Assembly (NCBI GenBank): GCA_046483315.1
Contig: JAWODJ010000034.1
Span: forward strand, 54,069 to 118,068
Direction of reading: 5' to 3'
Source of the DNA: PXAP01 sp046483315
GTDB taxonomy: Bacteria; Bacteroidota; Bacteroidia; Bacteroidales; PUMT01
Length of the DNA: 64,000 nucleotides
This document shows positions 45,668-55,300 of the stretch, piece after piece (positions within the stretch are counted from its first letter, which is position 1; each line of letters opens with the position of its first letter). Below the pieces are notes generated by a model. It saw only the letters and a list, made by a program, of their open reading frames with translations. It made no database searches and was not told the origin of the DNA. A program made the position numbers and the translations under genes.

Positions 45668-46942
45668 TTATTGAATATTCTTGATTCCGATACTTTTCGG
45701 ACAGCAAAGAAAATATTTTTTAACTGTTTTTGACAGCACTGAAACATTCAGCATGTCAGAAGCCTCTGAAATATCAACAAGATTACCGTTATTATAAAGT
45801 ATCCTGATTTTTTCATCTTCAGATCTGTAGGCATAATTTGAGATATCCCCTGTAAAAACGAAATATCCGGCTTCATCAAGGGGAATATCATATTGTTTGC
45901 TTGCCTCAATCTTCAGTTTCATTATTAACCCATCAGCAAAAGAGTCTTCCTGAAAGGTAACACGATATAATGACCTGCCCGTAAACCAGTCCGCCAGAAT
46001 AGCAAGACTTTTATCATTATGACGTGACCATTCTTTGGCTGCACTCATTATATCATCATCGTCAAGATTTACAAAATTTCTGATTACTTCAGCTGCATCA
46101 GGAGAACCGGAGAAAAGTTCCTTAGCCGAAATATCTACACTATTTTCAAGAAAAAACTGAAGTCCGGGGGCAGCAAAAAGTTTTTCACCACTCAAAGAAA
46201 GCTTTCGTGCCCGTCTCAGCAACATTATCAACAAATTTTCGGCTGCAACAACCGTCTTGTGAAAATAAACCTGCCAGTACATTAGCCTGCGGGCTATTAG
46301 AAATTTTTCAACCGAATATATGCCCTTAGCCTCAACAACAAGCTGGTCATTGGTTACATTGAGCATTTTTATTATCCGGTCTGATCCGATAACCCCCTCT
46401 GTAACACCGGTAAAAAAGCTATCCCGTTTAAGATAGTCCATCCTGTCCATATCCAGTTGCCCTGCAACAAGCTGATGTAAAAATCTCTTATGATACCTGT
46501 CCATAAAAATATCAATAGCCAGGGTCAGTCTGCCCTCAAACTGACGGTTCAGTTCCTGCATAAGAATTAATGACATTTCTTCATGAGGTATATCCGGAAT
46601 GATTGAAGATTCAAGTGCGTGAGAAAAGGGGCCATGCCCGATGTCATGAAGCAATATTGCTGCCAAAACAGCTTCCTCCTCCCTGAAACTTATTTGATGG
46701 TTTTTGGAACGAATAACACCTATTGCCATCTCCATAAGATGCATAGCTCCAATGGCATGCTGAAACCTGGAGTGTGTGGCCCCGGGATAAACAAAATGTG
46801 TCATGCCTAATTGCCTGATCCTTCTTAACCTTTGAAAGAACGGATGTGAAATCAGGTCAAAAATCAGATCACATGAAAAACCAATGAAACCGTGAACCGG
46901 ATCATTAATGATTTTTCGCTTGTTGGTATGGTGTTTGTTCAA
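45668..46942 (-). CDS. HD-superfamily phosphohydrolase (dGTPase-like)
   Basis: 424 residues. HD motif: H in RFQHAIGAMHLM, HD in LLHDIGHGPFSHALES and a later Asp (LDMDRMDYLKRDS), as in metal-dependent dNTPase/dGTPase-like proteins (NDPVHGFI N-terminus). The start is a TTG at 46942: the frame has no upstream ATG and the first internal ATG would delete the conserved N-terminus. First gene of the lpxD block; the functional link to lipid A is not obvious. Confidence 0.88.
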   Translation of the reverse strand: MNKHHTNKRKIINDPVHGFIGFSCDLIFDLISHPFFQRLRRIRQLGMTHFVYPGATHSRFQHAIGAMHLMEMAIGVIRSKNHQISFREEEAVLAAILLHDIGHGPFSHALESSIIPDIPHEEMSLILMQELNRQFEGRLTLAIDIFMDRYHKRFLHQLVAGQLDMDRMDYLKRDSFFTGVTEGVIGSDRIIKMLNVTNDQLVVEAKGIYSVEKFLIARRLMYWQVYFHKTVVAAENLLIMLLRRARKLSLSGEKLFAAPGLQFFLENSVDISAKELFSGSPDAAEVIRNFVNLDDDDIMSAAKEWSRHNDKSLAILADWFTGRSLYRVTFQEDSFADGLIMKLKIEASKQYDIPLDEAGYFVFTGDISNYAYRSEDEKIRILYNNGNLVDISEASDMLNVSVLSKTVKKYFLCCPKSIGIKNIQ

Positions 46943-47106
46943 ATGAATATCAAATATATTATCAGAGAATAAGGCATTCTTATAAAAATTTTTGCATTAA
47001 ACTGAAGAAAACAGGCCGTTTTGAATTTTGCAGGTGCAAAAATAATGAAGTTTTACGGTTTTTTTAGTAACAAGCACCCAAATGTGCTAATTTTCAATTC
47101 AATATT

Positions 47107-47137
47107 TTTGTGTTTTCGAGTATTATTTTTAATTTTG
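47107..47137 (+). promoter_or_regulatory. Bacteroidota-type promoter of rimP-nusA-infB
   Basis: TTTG (47107-47110), a 19-bp spacer and TAATTTTG (47130-47137) match both elements of the -33 TTTG / -7 TAnnTTTG consensus. The predicted start is near 47143, giving a ~63-nt leader. This is the best promoter match in the window. Confidence 0.7.
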
Positions 47138-47165
47138 CATATTGAAAGTAGAGAAGATATTGATG

Positions 47166-47185
47166 TAGGGGACTTCAGTCCCCTA
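47166..47185 (+). ncRNA. Leader hairpin in the rimP 5' UTR
   Basis: A perfect 8-bp stem, TAGGGGAC / GTCCCCTA, closed by a TTCA loop, followed by ATTTTAATAGG; it ends 20 nt before the rimP ATG. It could hold the ribosome site, act as a weak terminator/attenuator or bind a protein. It is not recognised as a named motif; function is inferred. Confidence 0.55.
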
Positions 47186-47205
47186 TTTTAATAGGTGTAA
47201 TTTAT

Positions 47206-47670
47206 ATGATTCACAGGGAAACAATAGAAAAGCTGGTAACCAGGTATATAGAAGGAACAGGATTGTTTGTTGTAGACATTCATGTTTCCCATACAAACGA
47301 TATCAGAATTCTGGTAGATAATGAAAAAGGAGTTAGTATCAAAGAATGTATTGATCTGAGCAGAGCCGTTGAAAGCAGCCTTAACAGGGATAAGGAGGAT
47401 TTCAGGCTGGAGGTGTCATCCCCCGGGCTGTCTGAGCCACTGAAAGTTTTGCCTCAATACAGAAAAAATATTGGCCGGAATATTGAAGTTATAACAAAAG
47501 AGGGGAGAAAATACGAAGGCAAACTGAACGGTTTAACCGGAAACGGATTGATTATTGAAGAAAAGTTAAAAGTTAAGGGAGACAAGAAAAGGCCCCAAAC
47601 CGAAACTGTAGAAAAAAAAATTGATTTTGAGGAGATCAGTTCAACTAAGGTGTTAGTATCATTTAATTAA
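47206..47670 (+). CDS. rimP: Ribosome maturation factor RimP
   Basis: 154 residues, assists 30S maturation. FRLEVSSPGLSEPLK is the diagnostic domain junction, with N-terminal alpha/beta and C-terminal SH3-like domains. First gene of rimP-nusA-infB (21 bp to nusA). The promoter and hairpin above precede it. Confidence 0.95.
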   Translation: MIHRETIEKLVTRYIEGTGLFVVDIHVSHTNDIRILVDNEKGVSIKECIDLSRAVESSLNRDKEDFRLEVSSPGLSEPLKVLPQYRKNIGRNIEVITKEGRKYEGKLNGLTGNGLIIEEKLKVKGDKKRPQTETVEKKIDFEEISSTKVLVSFN

Positions 47671-47691
47671 ACGGAAAAAAGTCAAGCAAAG

Positions 47692-48930
47692 ATGGAAAAT
47701 TTGAATCTCACGGAACCATTTTCTGAGTTCAAGGAGTTGAAAAGTATAGACCGGGCTACTATGATGAGTGTCCTGGAAGATGTTTTCAGAAGCATGTTAA
47801 TAAAATATTTCGGCACTGACGAGAATTTTGATATCATTATCAATATAGATAAGGGTGATTTTGAAATATGGAGAAACAGGGAAGTGGTGGAAGATGAAAA
47901 TATTGAAGATCCTAATTTACAAATTAAACTGACTGAGGCAAAAAAGATAGATCCCGACTATAGTGTCGGAGAAGAAGTAACCGATGAGGTTAAACTTGCA
48001 GACTTTGGACGGCGGGCCATACTGGCACTAAGACAAAACCTGACCTCAAGGATCCTGGAACTTGAGAAAAACAATGTGTACCTCAAATATAAGGATAGAA
48101 TTGGCGACATTGTTACAGGTGATGTTTACCAGGTATGGAAGCGGGAAATTCTCATCATCGACGACGAAGGGAATGAACTTATTATGCCCCGGGCAGAGCA
48201 GATCCCGACAGATTATTTCAGAAAGGGTGATACAATAAGGGCAGTTGTTATAAAAGTTGAAATGAAAAACAATGTGCCGCTTATTATTCTGTCCAGAACA
48301 GCTCCTGTATTCCTTGAAAGGCTTTTCGAACTGGAAGTTCCTGAGATATATGACGGACTTATCACTATTAAGAAAATTGTCCGGGTTCCCGGTGAAAGAG
48401 CAAAGGTGGCTGTTGAATCCTATGATGACCGGATTGATCCGGTTGGCGCATGTGTCGGCATGAAGGGTTCCAGAATACATGGAATCGTGCGGGAACTTAA
48501 GAATGAAAACATTGATGTTATCAATTACACCACAAACACTCAACTTTATATTTCCAGGTCACTTAGCCCTGCAAAAATAACTTCAATTAAAATTATCGAA
48601 GAGGAAAAAAGAGCTGAAGTTTTCTTAAAACCAAATGAAGTATCTCTAGCAATAGGGAAAGGAGGACTGAACATCAAGCTTGCGGGACAACTTACAGGTT
48701 ATGAAATAGATGTTTTCCGTGATACCGAGGGAGAGGATGAGGAAGATGTCAATATTGATGAATTCAGTGATGAAATAGAAAGCTGGATAATCGATGAATT
48801 AAAAGCAGTTGGTTGTGATACGGCAAAGAGTGTTCTTGAACTCACTGTTGCAGATCTTGTGAAAAGAACCGATCTTGAAGAAGAAACCATTCAGGAAGTG
48901 ATGCGTGTTCTGAAAGCTGAATTTGAATAA
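47692..48930 (+). CDS. nusA: Transcription termination/antitermination factor NusA
   Basis: 412 residues: N-terminal RNAP-binding domain, S1 domain around residue 135 onward (GDIVTGDVYQVWKREILIIDD), then KH domains (GACVGMKGSRIHGIVRELKNENIDV, with GxxG) and a short C-terminal region (DELKAVGCDTAKSVLELTVADL). Second of the operon. Confidence 0.96.
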   Translation: MENLNLTEPFSEFKELKSIDRATMMSVLEDVFRSMLIKYFGTDENFDIIINIDKGDFEIWRNREVVEDENIEDPNLQIKLTEAKKIDPDYSVGEEVTDEVKLADFGRRAILALRQNLTSRILELEKNNVYLKYKDRIGDIVTGDVYQVWKREILIIDDEGNELIMPRAEQIPTDYFRKGDTIRAVVIKVEMKNNVPLIILSRTAPVFLERLFELEVPEIYDGLITIKKIVRVPGERAKVAVESYDDRIDPVGACVGMKGSRIHGIVRELKNENIDVINYTTNTQLYISRSLSPAKITSIKIIEEEKRAEVFLKPNEVSLAIGKGGLNIKLAGQLTGYEIDVFRDTEGEDEEDVNIDEFSDEIESWIIDELKAVGCDTAKSVLELTVADLVKRTDLEEETIQEVMRVLKAEFE

Positions 48931-48986
48931 TTTTCAAAAATGATAAACTCCCTGTTAAGGGATATAAAAAATCGGGAGCTTGTAAT

Positions 48987-51872
48987 ATGTCAGAGGTCAT
49001 TACTACAAAAAGACTTAGTAAAGTAGCAAGGGAATTTAACCTGGGGATAACAACTATTGTTGATTTTCTCCGGAAAAAGGGATTTGATGTCAATCCCAAT
49101 CCGAACACCAAGGTTTCAGAAGAACAGTATAACCTTCTTCTTAAGGAATACAGCTCAGAGATAAGTGTCAGGAAGGAATCGGAAAAGATCAGCATGAGAA
49201 TTGCACGTGAAAAAAATGAAGGTATTTCTCTTGAAAATGAACCTGAAAAGCCTGCCGTACACGATGATACCGATTCCGGCGAAAGTGAGGATGAAGTTCT
49301 GATTAAAGACACCGCAGCAAAAAAGCCGGCCCCTTCTGATGTAAATAAAACTACTGATAAACCAAAAGAACCGACCGTTACAGAAGAGGAAAAAGAACAG
49401 GTTGCTGAAGAAGATAAAATAACCGGCAAAGATGAGGCTGAAAAAGATAAAGATAAAGAAGATGACACCCCAGGGCTGAAAGTTGTGGGTAATATTGACC
49501 TTGATGCCCTGAACCAGAAAAGCCGTCCTGTGAAAAAGGATAAAAATGCCAGGGAAGACAAAGAACCAGCTGAAAAAGAAGAGAAAGAGGAAAAAGAAAT
49601 TATAGAGGAAAAGCCACCTGAAGCAGAAGAAGCTGTTTCCGGACAGGAGAAGGATACAAAAAAGCCGTCCGGTGAAAAAGTGACGGATGACGAGGTTTTC
49701 AAGCATGAAGTAAAAAAACTTACAGGTCCCACGGTAGTTGGGAAAATTGATCTGCCTTCAAAAGAGAAGAAAAAACCTGTCGCTTCTTCAAGCGATTCTG
49801 AACGCAGTAAAAAGAAAAAGAGAAGAAGAATCCGTAAAGAGGTGTCTAAAGCCACTTCTGAGTCAAAAGATATTTCTGCGGGTAAAGAGAGAGATATCCA
49901 GTCAACTGCTGATCAGAAAAAAACAAAACTGAGAAAAGGTAAAAAAAGGCCTGTCAGAAATGAGATCAGCGAAGAAGACGTACAAAAACAAATCAAAGAT
50001 ACACTGTCAAGGCTAACTTCCAGGGGTAAATCCAAGGGGGCTAAATACCGCCGGGACAAGCGCGAACTGCAAAGCCAGAAACAGCAGGAGGAGACAGAAA
50101 AGCAGGAACTTGATAGCAAGACATTAAAGGTCACTGAATTTGTTACTGTCAATGAACTGGCAAACATGATGGATGTTCCCGTAACAGATATCATTTCCTC
50201 ATGTATGAGTCTGGGACTTTTTGTCTCTATAAATCAACGTCTTGATGCAGAAACAATTGCACTTGTTGCAGAAGAATACGATTTCAAAACGGAATTTGTA
50301 AGTGCAGATCTTCAGGAAGACATCAGTGTAGAAGACGAACAGGAAGATAACAGCCAGTTGACTGAGAGACCTCCTATCGTAACTGTAATGGGACATGTGG
50401 ACCATGGTAAGACATCACTGCTTGACTTTATCAGGCATGCCAATGTTATAGCCGGTGAAGCAGGCGGTATTACCCAGCATATTGGGGCCTACAACGTTGA
50501 ACTTGAAAACGATAAGACCATAACCTTCCTGGATACTCCCGGACATGAAGCTTTTACAGCCATGAGAGCCAGGGGGGCCAGAATAACCGATATTGCCATA
50601 ATTGTTATAGCAGCTGATGACAGCGTAATGCCGCAGACAGTTGAAGCTATTAACCACGCCCATGCTGCAGGAGTGCCAATAGTATTTGCAATAAACAAAA
50701 TTGATAAACCAGGGGCAAATCCTGAAAAGATCAAAGAACAACTTGCAAATATGAACTTTATGACCGAGGATTGGGGCGGCAAGTACCAGTCACAGGAAAT
50801 ATCAGCAAAAAACGGGATAAATATAGAACTGTTGCTGGAAAAAGTCCTGCTTGAAGCAGAAATTCTTGAACTAAAAGCCAATCCCCGTAAAAAAGCATCA
50901 GGTACGGTTGTTGAATCTGAGCTGGACAAGGGAAGAGGTTATATAACAACCGTACTGGTCCAGTCCGGCACACTGGAAATGGGAGATATTGTGCTGGCAG
51001 GAACTCATTACGGCCACGTAAAAGCCATGCATAATGAGAGAGGCAAGCCCGTCAAACAGGCGGGACCGGCTACCCCGGTTTTAATACTGGGACTAAACGG
51101 TGCTCCGCAGGCAGGTGATAATTTCAATGCCATGACAAGCGACCGGGAAGCAAGGGATATAGCAAACAAAAGAGAACAGCTTCAGCGTGAACAGGGATTG
51201 CGAACCCAGAAACATATAACCCTTGATGAAATTGGACGACGGATTGCCATTGGTAACTTCCAGGAACTGAATATAATTGTCAAGGGCGATGTAGACGGAT
51301 CTATCGAGGCCCTGTCCGATGCCCTTATAAAACTATCCACAGAAGAAATACAGGTAAACATAATTCACAAAGCCGTAGGCCAGATCTCCGAATCTGACAT
51401 ATTACTTGCCGCTGCCTCTAACGCTATTGTTGTAGGTTTCCAGGTAAGGCCATCAATGAGCGCAAGAAAACTGGCAGAAAAAGAAGAGATTGATATCAGG
51501 CTTTACTCCATAATTTACGATGCAATAAACGAGATAAAATCTGCGATGGAAGGGATGCTCTCACCTGAGATCAAAGAAGAAGTGGTGGCAACACTTGAAA
51601 TAAGGGAAACATTTAAAATAACCAAGGTAGGTACAGTAGCCGGCTGTTTTGTGAAGGAAGGAAAGATACACAGAAATACAAAAATACGTCTTATCCGCGA
51701 AGGGATAGTAGTGCACACTGGTGAACTCGGCTCTCTGAAAAGATACAAGGATGACGTAAAGGAGGTAAATGCCGGATATGAATGCGGTCTGAATATTGCC
51801 AACTACAACGATATTAAAGTAGGAGACATCATTGAAGGATACCGGGAGGTTGAGTATAAGAAGACCCTTTGA
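48987..51872 (+). CDS. infB: Translation initiation factor IF-2
   Basis: 961 residues. Residues ~1-370 are a very long, charged, low-complexity N-terminal region (Lys/Glu-rich), ending with an IF2_N-like segment. The GTPase follows: G1 GHVDHGKTSLLD, G3 DTPGHEAF, G4 NKIDKPG. C-terminal domains II and IV (fMet-tRNA-binding) close it. Third gene of rimP-nusA-infB, 56 bp after nusA. Convergent with gcvH (42 bp). Confidence 0.98.
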   Translation: MSEVITTKRLSKVAREFNLGITTIVDFLRKKGFDVNPNPNTKVSEEQYNLLLKEYSSEISVRKESEKISMRIAREKNEGISLENEPEKPAVHDDTDSGESEDEVLIKDTAAKKPAPSDVNKTTDKPKEPTVTEEEKEQVAEEDKITGKDEAEKDKDKEDDTPGLKVVGNIDLDALNQKSRPVKKDKNAREDKEPAEKEEKEEKEIIEEKPPEAEEAVSGQEKDTKKPSGEKVTDDEVFKHEVKKLTGPTVVGKIDLPSKEKKKPVASSSDSERSKKKKRRRIRKEVSKATSESKDISAGKERDIQSTADQKKTKLRKGKKRPVRNEISEEDVQKQIKDTLSRLTSRGKSKGAKYRRDKRELQSQKQQEETEKQELDSKTLKVTEFVTVNELANMMDVPVTDIISSCMSLGLFVSINQRLDAETIALVAEEYDFKTEFVSADLQEDISVEDEQEDNSQLTERPPIVTVMGHVDHGKTSLLDFIRHANVIAGEAGGITQHIGAYNVELENDKTITFLDTPGHEAFTAMRARGARITDIAIIVIAADDSVMPQTVEAINHAHAAGVPIVFAINKIDKPGANPEKIKEQLANMNFMTEDWGGKYQSQEISAKNGINIELLLEKVLLEAEILELKANPRKKASGTVVESELDKGRGYITTVLVQSGTLEMGDIVLAGTHYGHVKAMHNERGKPVKQAGPATPVLILGLNGAPQAGDNFNAMTSDREARDIANKREQLQREQGLRTQKHITLDEIGRRIAIGNFQELNIIVKGDVDGSIEALSDALIKLSTEEIQVNIIHKAVGQISESDILLAAASNAIVVGFQVRPSMSARKLAEKEEIDIRLYSIIYDAINEIKSAMEGMLSPEIKEEVVATLEIRETFKITKVGTVAGCFVKEGKIHRNTKIRLIREGIVVHTGELGSLKRYKDDVKEVNAGYECGLNIANYNDIKVGDIIEGYREVEYKKTL

Positions 51873-51914
51873 CCCCCCGGTTAAAAGAATAGACGGCAAA
51901 GAATCCTGAGCATA

Positions 51915-52295
51915 TCAGGACTCTGTAAGGTCTTTGTACTGTTCAGCCGAGAGCAGATCATCAATCTGACCCGGATCTGACATTTTGATCTTTATCATCC
52001 ACCCTTCACCATAAGGATCTTTATTGACAATATCGGGAGTATCTTCAAGTTTCGGATTAACACCGATAATTTCCCCGGAAACGGGCATAAACATATCTGA
52101 AACTGTTTTTACAGCTTCAATGGTCCCGAAAACTTCATCCTTATCAAGACTTTCTCCCAGGGTCTCAATTTCAATAAATACAATATCACCCAGTTCCCCC
52201 TGAGCAAATTCTGTAATTCCAACAACTGCTTCACCATCCTCCGCCCTAATCCACTCATGATCCTTTGTGTACTTAAGTTCTACCGGAATTTCCAT
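51915..52295 (-). CDS. gcvH: Glycine cleavage system H protein
   Basis: 126 residues, lipoyl carrier of the glycine cleavage complex. VEIETLGESLDKDEVFGTIEAVK-type segment holds the lipoylated Lys in GTIEAVKTVSD. No gcvT/gcvP genes are here; the position behind sprA is conserved in Bacteroidota. 81 bp after sprA on the same strand. Confidence 0.96.
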   Translation of the reverse strand: MEIPVELKYTKDHEWIRAEDGEAVVGITEFAQGELGDIVFIEIETLGESLDKDEVFGTIEAVKTVSDMFMPVSGEIIGVNPKLEDTPDIVNKDPYGEGWMIKIKMSDPGQIDDLLSAEQYKDLTES

Positions 52296-52376
52296 AATAA
52301 ACTATTTAAATAGTTAAATTAAAAAACTGCAATTACCCAAAAGTAATCAATTTTTATAATATCCAACCAGATTATT

Positions 52377-55300
52377 TTACTGAATAAGTGTAAATCTCAA
52401 ACTAAAGCCCACACTGGTATTTGTTGTTGGATATGATAAACTCACAATGGGCTTGTTTACAACACGGTCAAAAAACAACCTTACATCAAACCTGTTGCTT
52501 ATTACATAATCTGCCGAAGCATTTACCGATATAACAGTCTGCCCTGCTGTCGGCTGTATTCCTTCTTCAGCAAGCCGTCTGACAATAGTAACATTTTCCC
52601 TTACTGAAAGATCTGCACGGACATTCAGATCGCTCCGCAATTCTCGTTGTGTTCCTGCAGCCCTGTAAACTAGCTGAACATCCCTGAATCTGTAACCAAT
52701 GCCCATTACCAGTTCCTCGCTTTTAATCTCTGATATCTGATTGTTTGCCAGGCTTAATGATACGGTCCGTGTCATCCTTATCTCAGCCCTGGATGTAAAA
52801 TCATTATTCCAGGTAATATCAAGATTGATGAGAGGATTAAACTGTTCACTTATAGCAACCGAAGATATATTATATTCCGGAGTAAAACTGGACTTAACAT
52901 TATCCCTGATATAGCTAAAGCCGTCATCACCGGCTATATAACCAAGATTGGTAATATAATTTGATATACTGTATGTTGAACGATAAGCATGATTTATATT
53001 GGCTGTCTGCAATATACGGTTAAGCAGCGGAATCCTTGAAAGTCCGTCATACACAATTCGCCAGTTAGGAAGCGGTACAAGGGGAAACGTGTTTAAGGTA
53101 ATGCGCCGGGGATCCATTTTACCATAGGCAGCAATGAAGGCAGGCAATAAAACATCCTGTGACAGTCTGCCATAACCATCAGGGAAACCTTCTTCGTCAA
53201 GAACATCCGGATCATACCCTTCAGAATAACCTCTCTCTTCAGCAAGTCTTTCAGCAATTAACTGTCTGTAGCTCCTGAAGTCCTCATAGGCAGAAGAATA
53301 ATATGAATTTTCGCTGTTGGGCCGCTCAAAAGCAGTTTTCAGAGATAAAAAAGTCATATTGAAATTTCCTGAATTCATCTTGTTACTGGCATGAAAATCA
53401 CCAAACCTGTCGGCATAATAATATTCCTGCATATTTTCAACAAATGTACGGCTTGCAGTAACATCAATGCGAAATCCCGGTATAGGCTCAATAGTACTCC
53501 TGAGATTGAATGTATTACTGTGGCTCATCATATAGGGCTCATTCAGTGTTGTGTCGGTTGTCATCCAGCCGCGGCGGATTGATTTCCATGCAAAATCCGG
53601 ATCCTGATAGCCGAAAATAAACGGATAACCCGGAGCAACCGACTCATTGTAGTTCTGGATGCCCAATAAGTCGGTTCCCGGTAAATAACCATGAAAAATA
53701 GTGCCATCTGTATGGGAATATGAAGCTCCGATGTTTTTTACCGACATAACAAGCCTGGCAGAATGTTCGGCAAGTTTGGTAAAAAATGTTTCCCTTATTT
53801 CAACATTCCCCTCAACCACAACATCAGCGCCTTCTATATTTCTGTCCACTGTAAAATCAACCCTGCTGTCATTGACAATTTCAGTGCTACCTCTGACGGG
53901 CCTTCCCTGATCGTCAAGCACTCTGACCACCACTTCTTCGGTATGGAGATTATGATTTATAATATGAGCCCGATTGGCATCAAGGTTAACATTACTTTGT
54001 TCATACCTGACTCTTCTAAGTTCAGGCTGGGTAGTCCGCGAAGGCTGATCAGATGTTCTGCTCTGTAACTGCCTGGTTTTTTGATTAACTCTTTCCAGAT
54101 ATCCAACCTTGTTATAGAGGTTTACCATATTTAACTGGGTATTTAACTGGGTGGTATTACTGTTCTTTATGACATTGCCAAGATCAATGTCTACCGAATC
54201 GGGCAGCATCATTCTTGTGTCCCATCCATAAGTGGTATTATATCTCGCAGTAATATTGACCCAGTTAAAAAACGGAATCTTATTTATCGGCAGACTGTAG
54301 GTCAGGTTAGCAGAATGGTAATACTGGGTGGTACGTCCCAGGTCTTTGAGATTCATCAGAACAGAATCTTTCCATTGGCGGTAATCGTCAGGAGCCCTGT
54401 ACCTGTCAACTATACCCTCGGGTTCATCAATACGGGCAGTATTGGTTGCAGAAAATTCAAAACGAAGCTGCCGGGTAAGGTCAAACCTGATATCATAAAA
54501 CCTGTTCCAGGTAAAATCCTTCTGATAAGAAGGCAATATAAGAAAATCAGGATTATTGATATTCCTGAGTTGATTTGCCTGGTAGTACCTGTTGAGATCG
54601 GTTCTGAATGAAAGATAAGAGGGTGCATAATAAAAATTAAAATCTCTCAGAAGCCTTAAGACAGGAGAATTGAATATACCCCAGTTGCTGAATGGAGTAA
54701 CATTTTTCGGCTGGGTTGTATAATTATAATTGATCCCGCCACTGTAATTACGTTGTATCCGGTAGTCTGTACTTATATTTCTGCCGTACATCTCACTGAA
54801 TGCATAGCTAAGTGACCAGTTGCTTATGCTGTAAATTTTTGGCGGGCCCGAAGTCTGTGTTATCTGAACATTTGTAAAATTAAGGCTTTTCCTTTGAGTG
54901 TAATCCTGGGCTATATCCTTGATAGAATCTCTCTCCCTTTTTGTCTGTGCTGAATCCAGTGCATCCCTCAGCGGCACATCCGGATCAACGGGATTATACT
55001 TCGGATTAATAAACCCTTCGGAATAACCAACATACATGGGTATGCGAACACCATAATCTTCAGGAAAAAATTTTCCAAGTTCAAGATTTGTGGAAAGATC
55101 GTATTGGTTGACCTGCTCCTGGGAACGTTCATTGACTTTCTTTTCAATACTTCCAAAACCCGGCTGACTGGTCAGGCCGGCAAAGGTAAACGTTCCCAGG
55201 TCAGCCAGTCTGGCAGTAAATCTGGCATTGGCAGCCCAGCCACTTTCTTCATTAAAATTGGTGAGGCGAAGTTCATTTATCCATATCTCCCCCGATTTGG

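Noticed and set aside
46951..46958. TATATTTG on the minus strand upstream of the HD gene
   Set aside because: It fits TAnnTTTG but lies only 9 bp from the start codon, leaving almost no leader, and there is no -33 element.
48842..49855. 337-residue Ser/Phe-rich minus-strand ORF
   Set aside because: It is antisense to the Lys/Glu-rich N-terminal region of IF-2; complement of GAA/AAA codons explains the Ser/Phe bias.
51904..51920. TCCTGA/TCAGGA hairpin between infB and gcvH
   Set aside because: Only a 6-bp stem, overlaps the gcvH stop, and has no T-run; not enough for a terminator.
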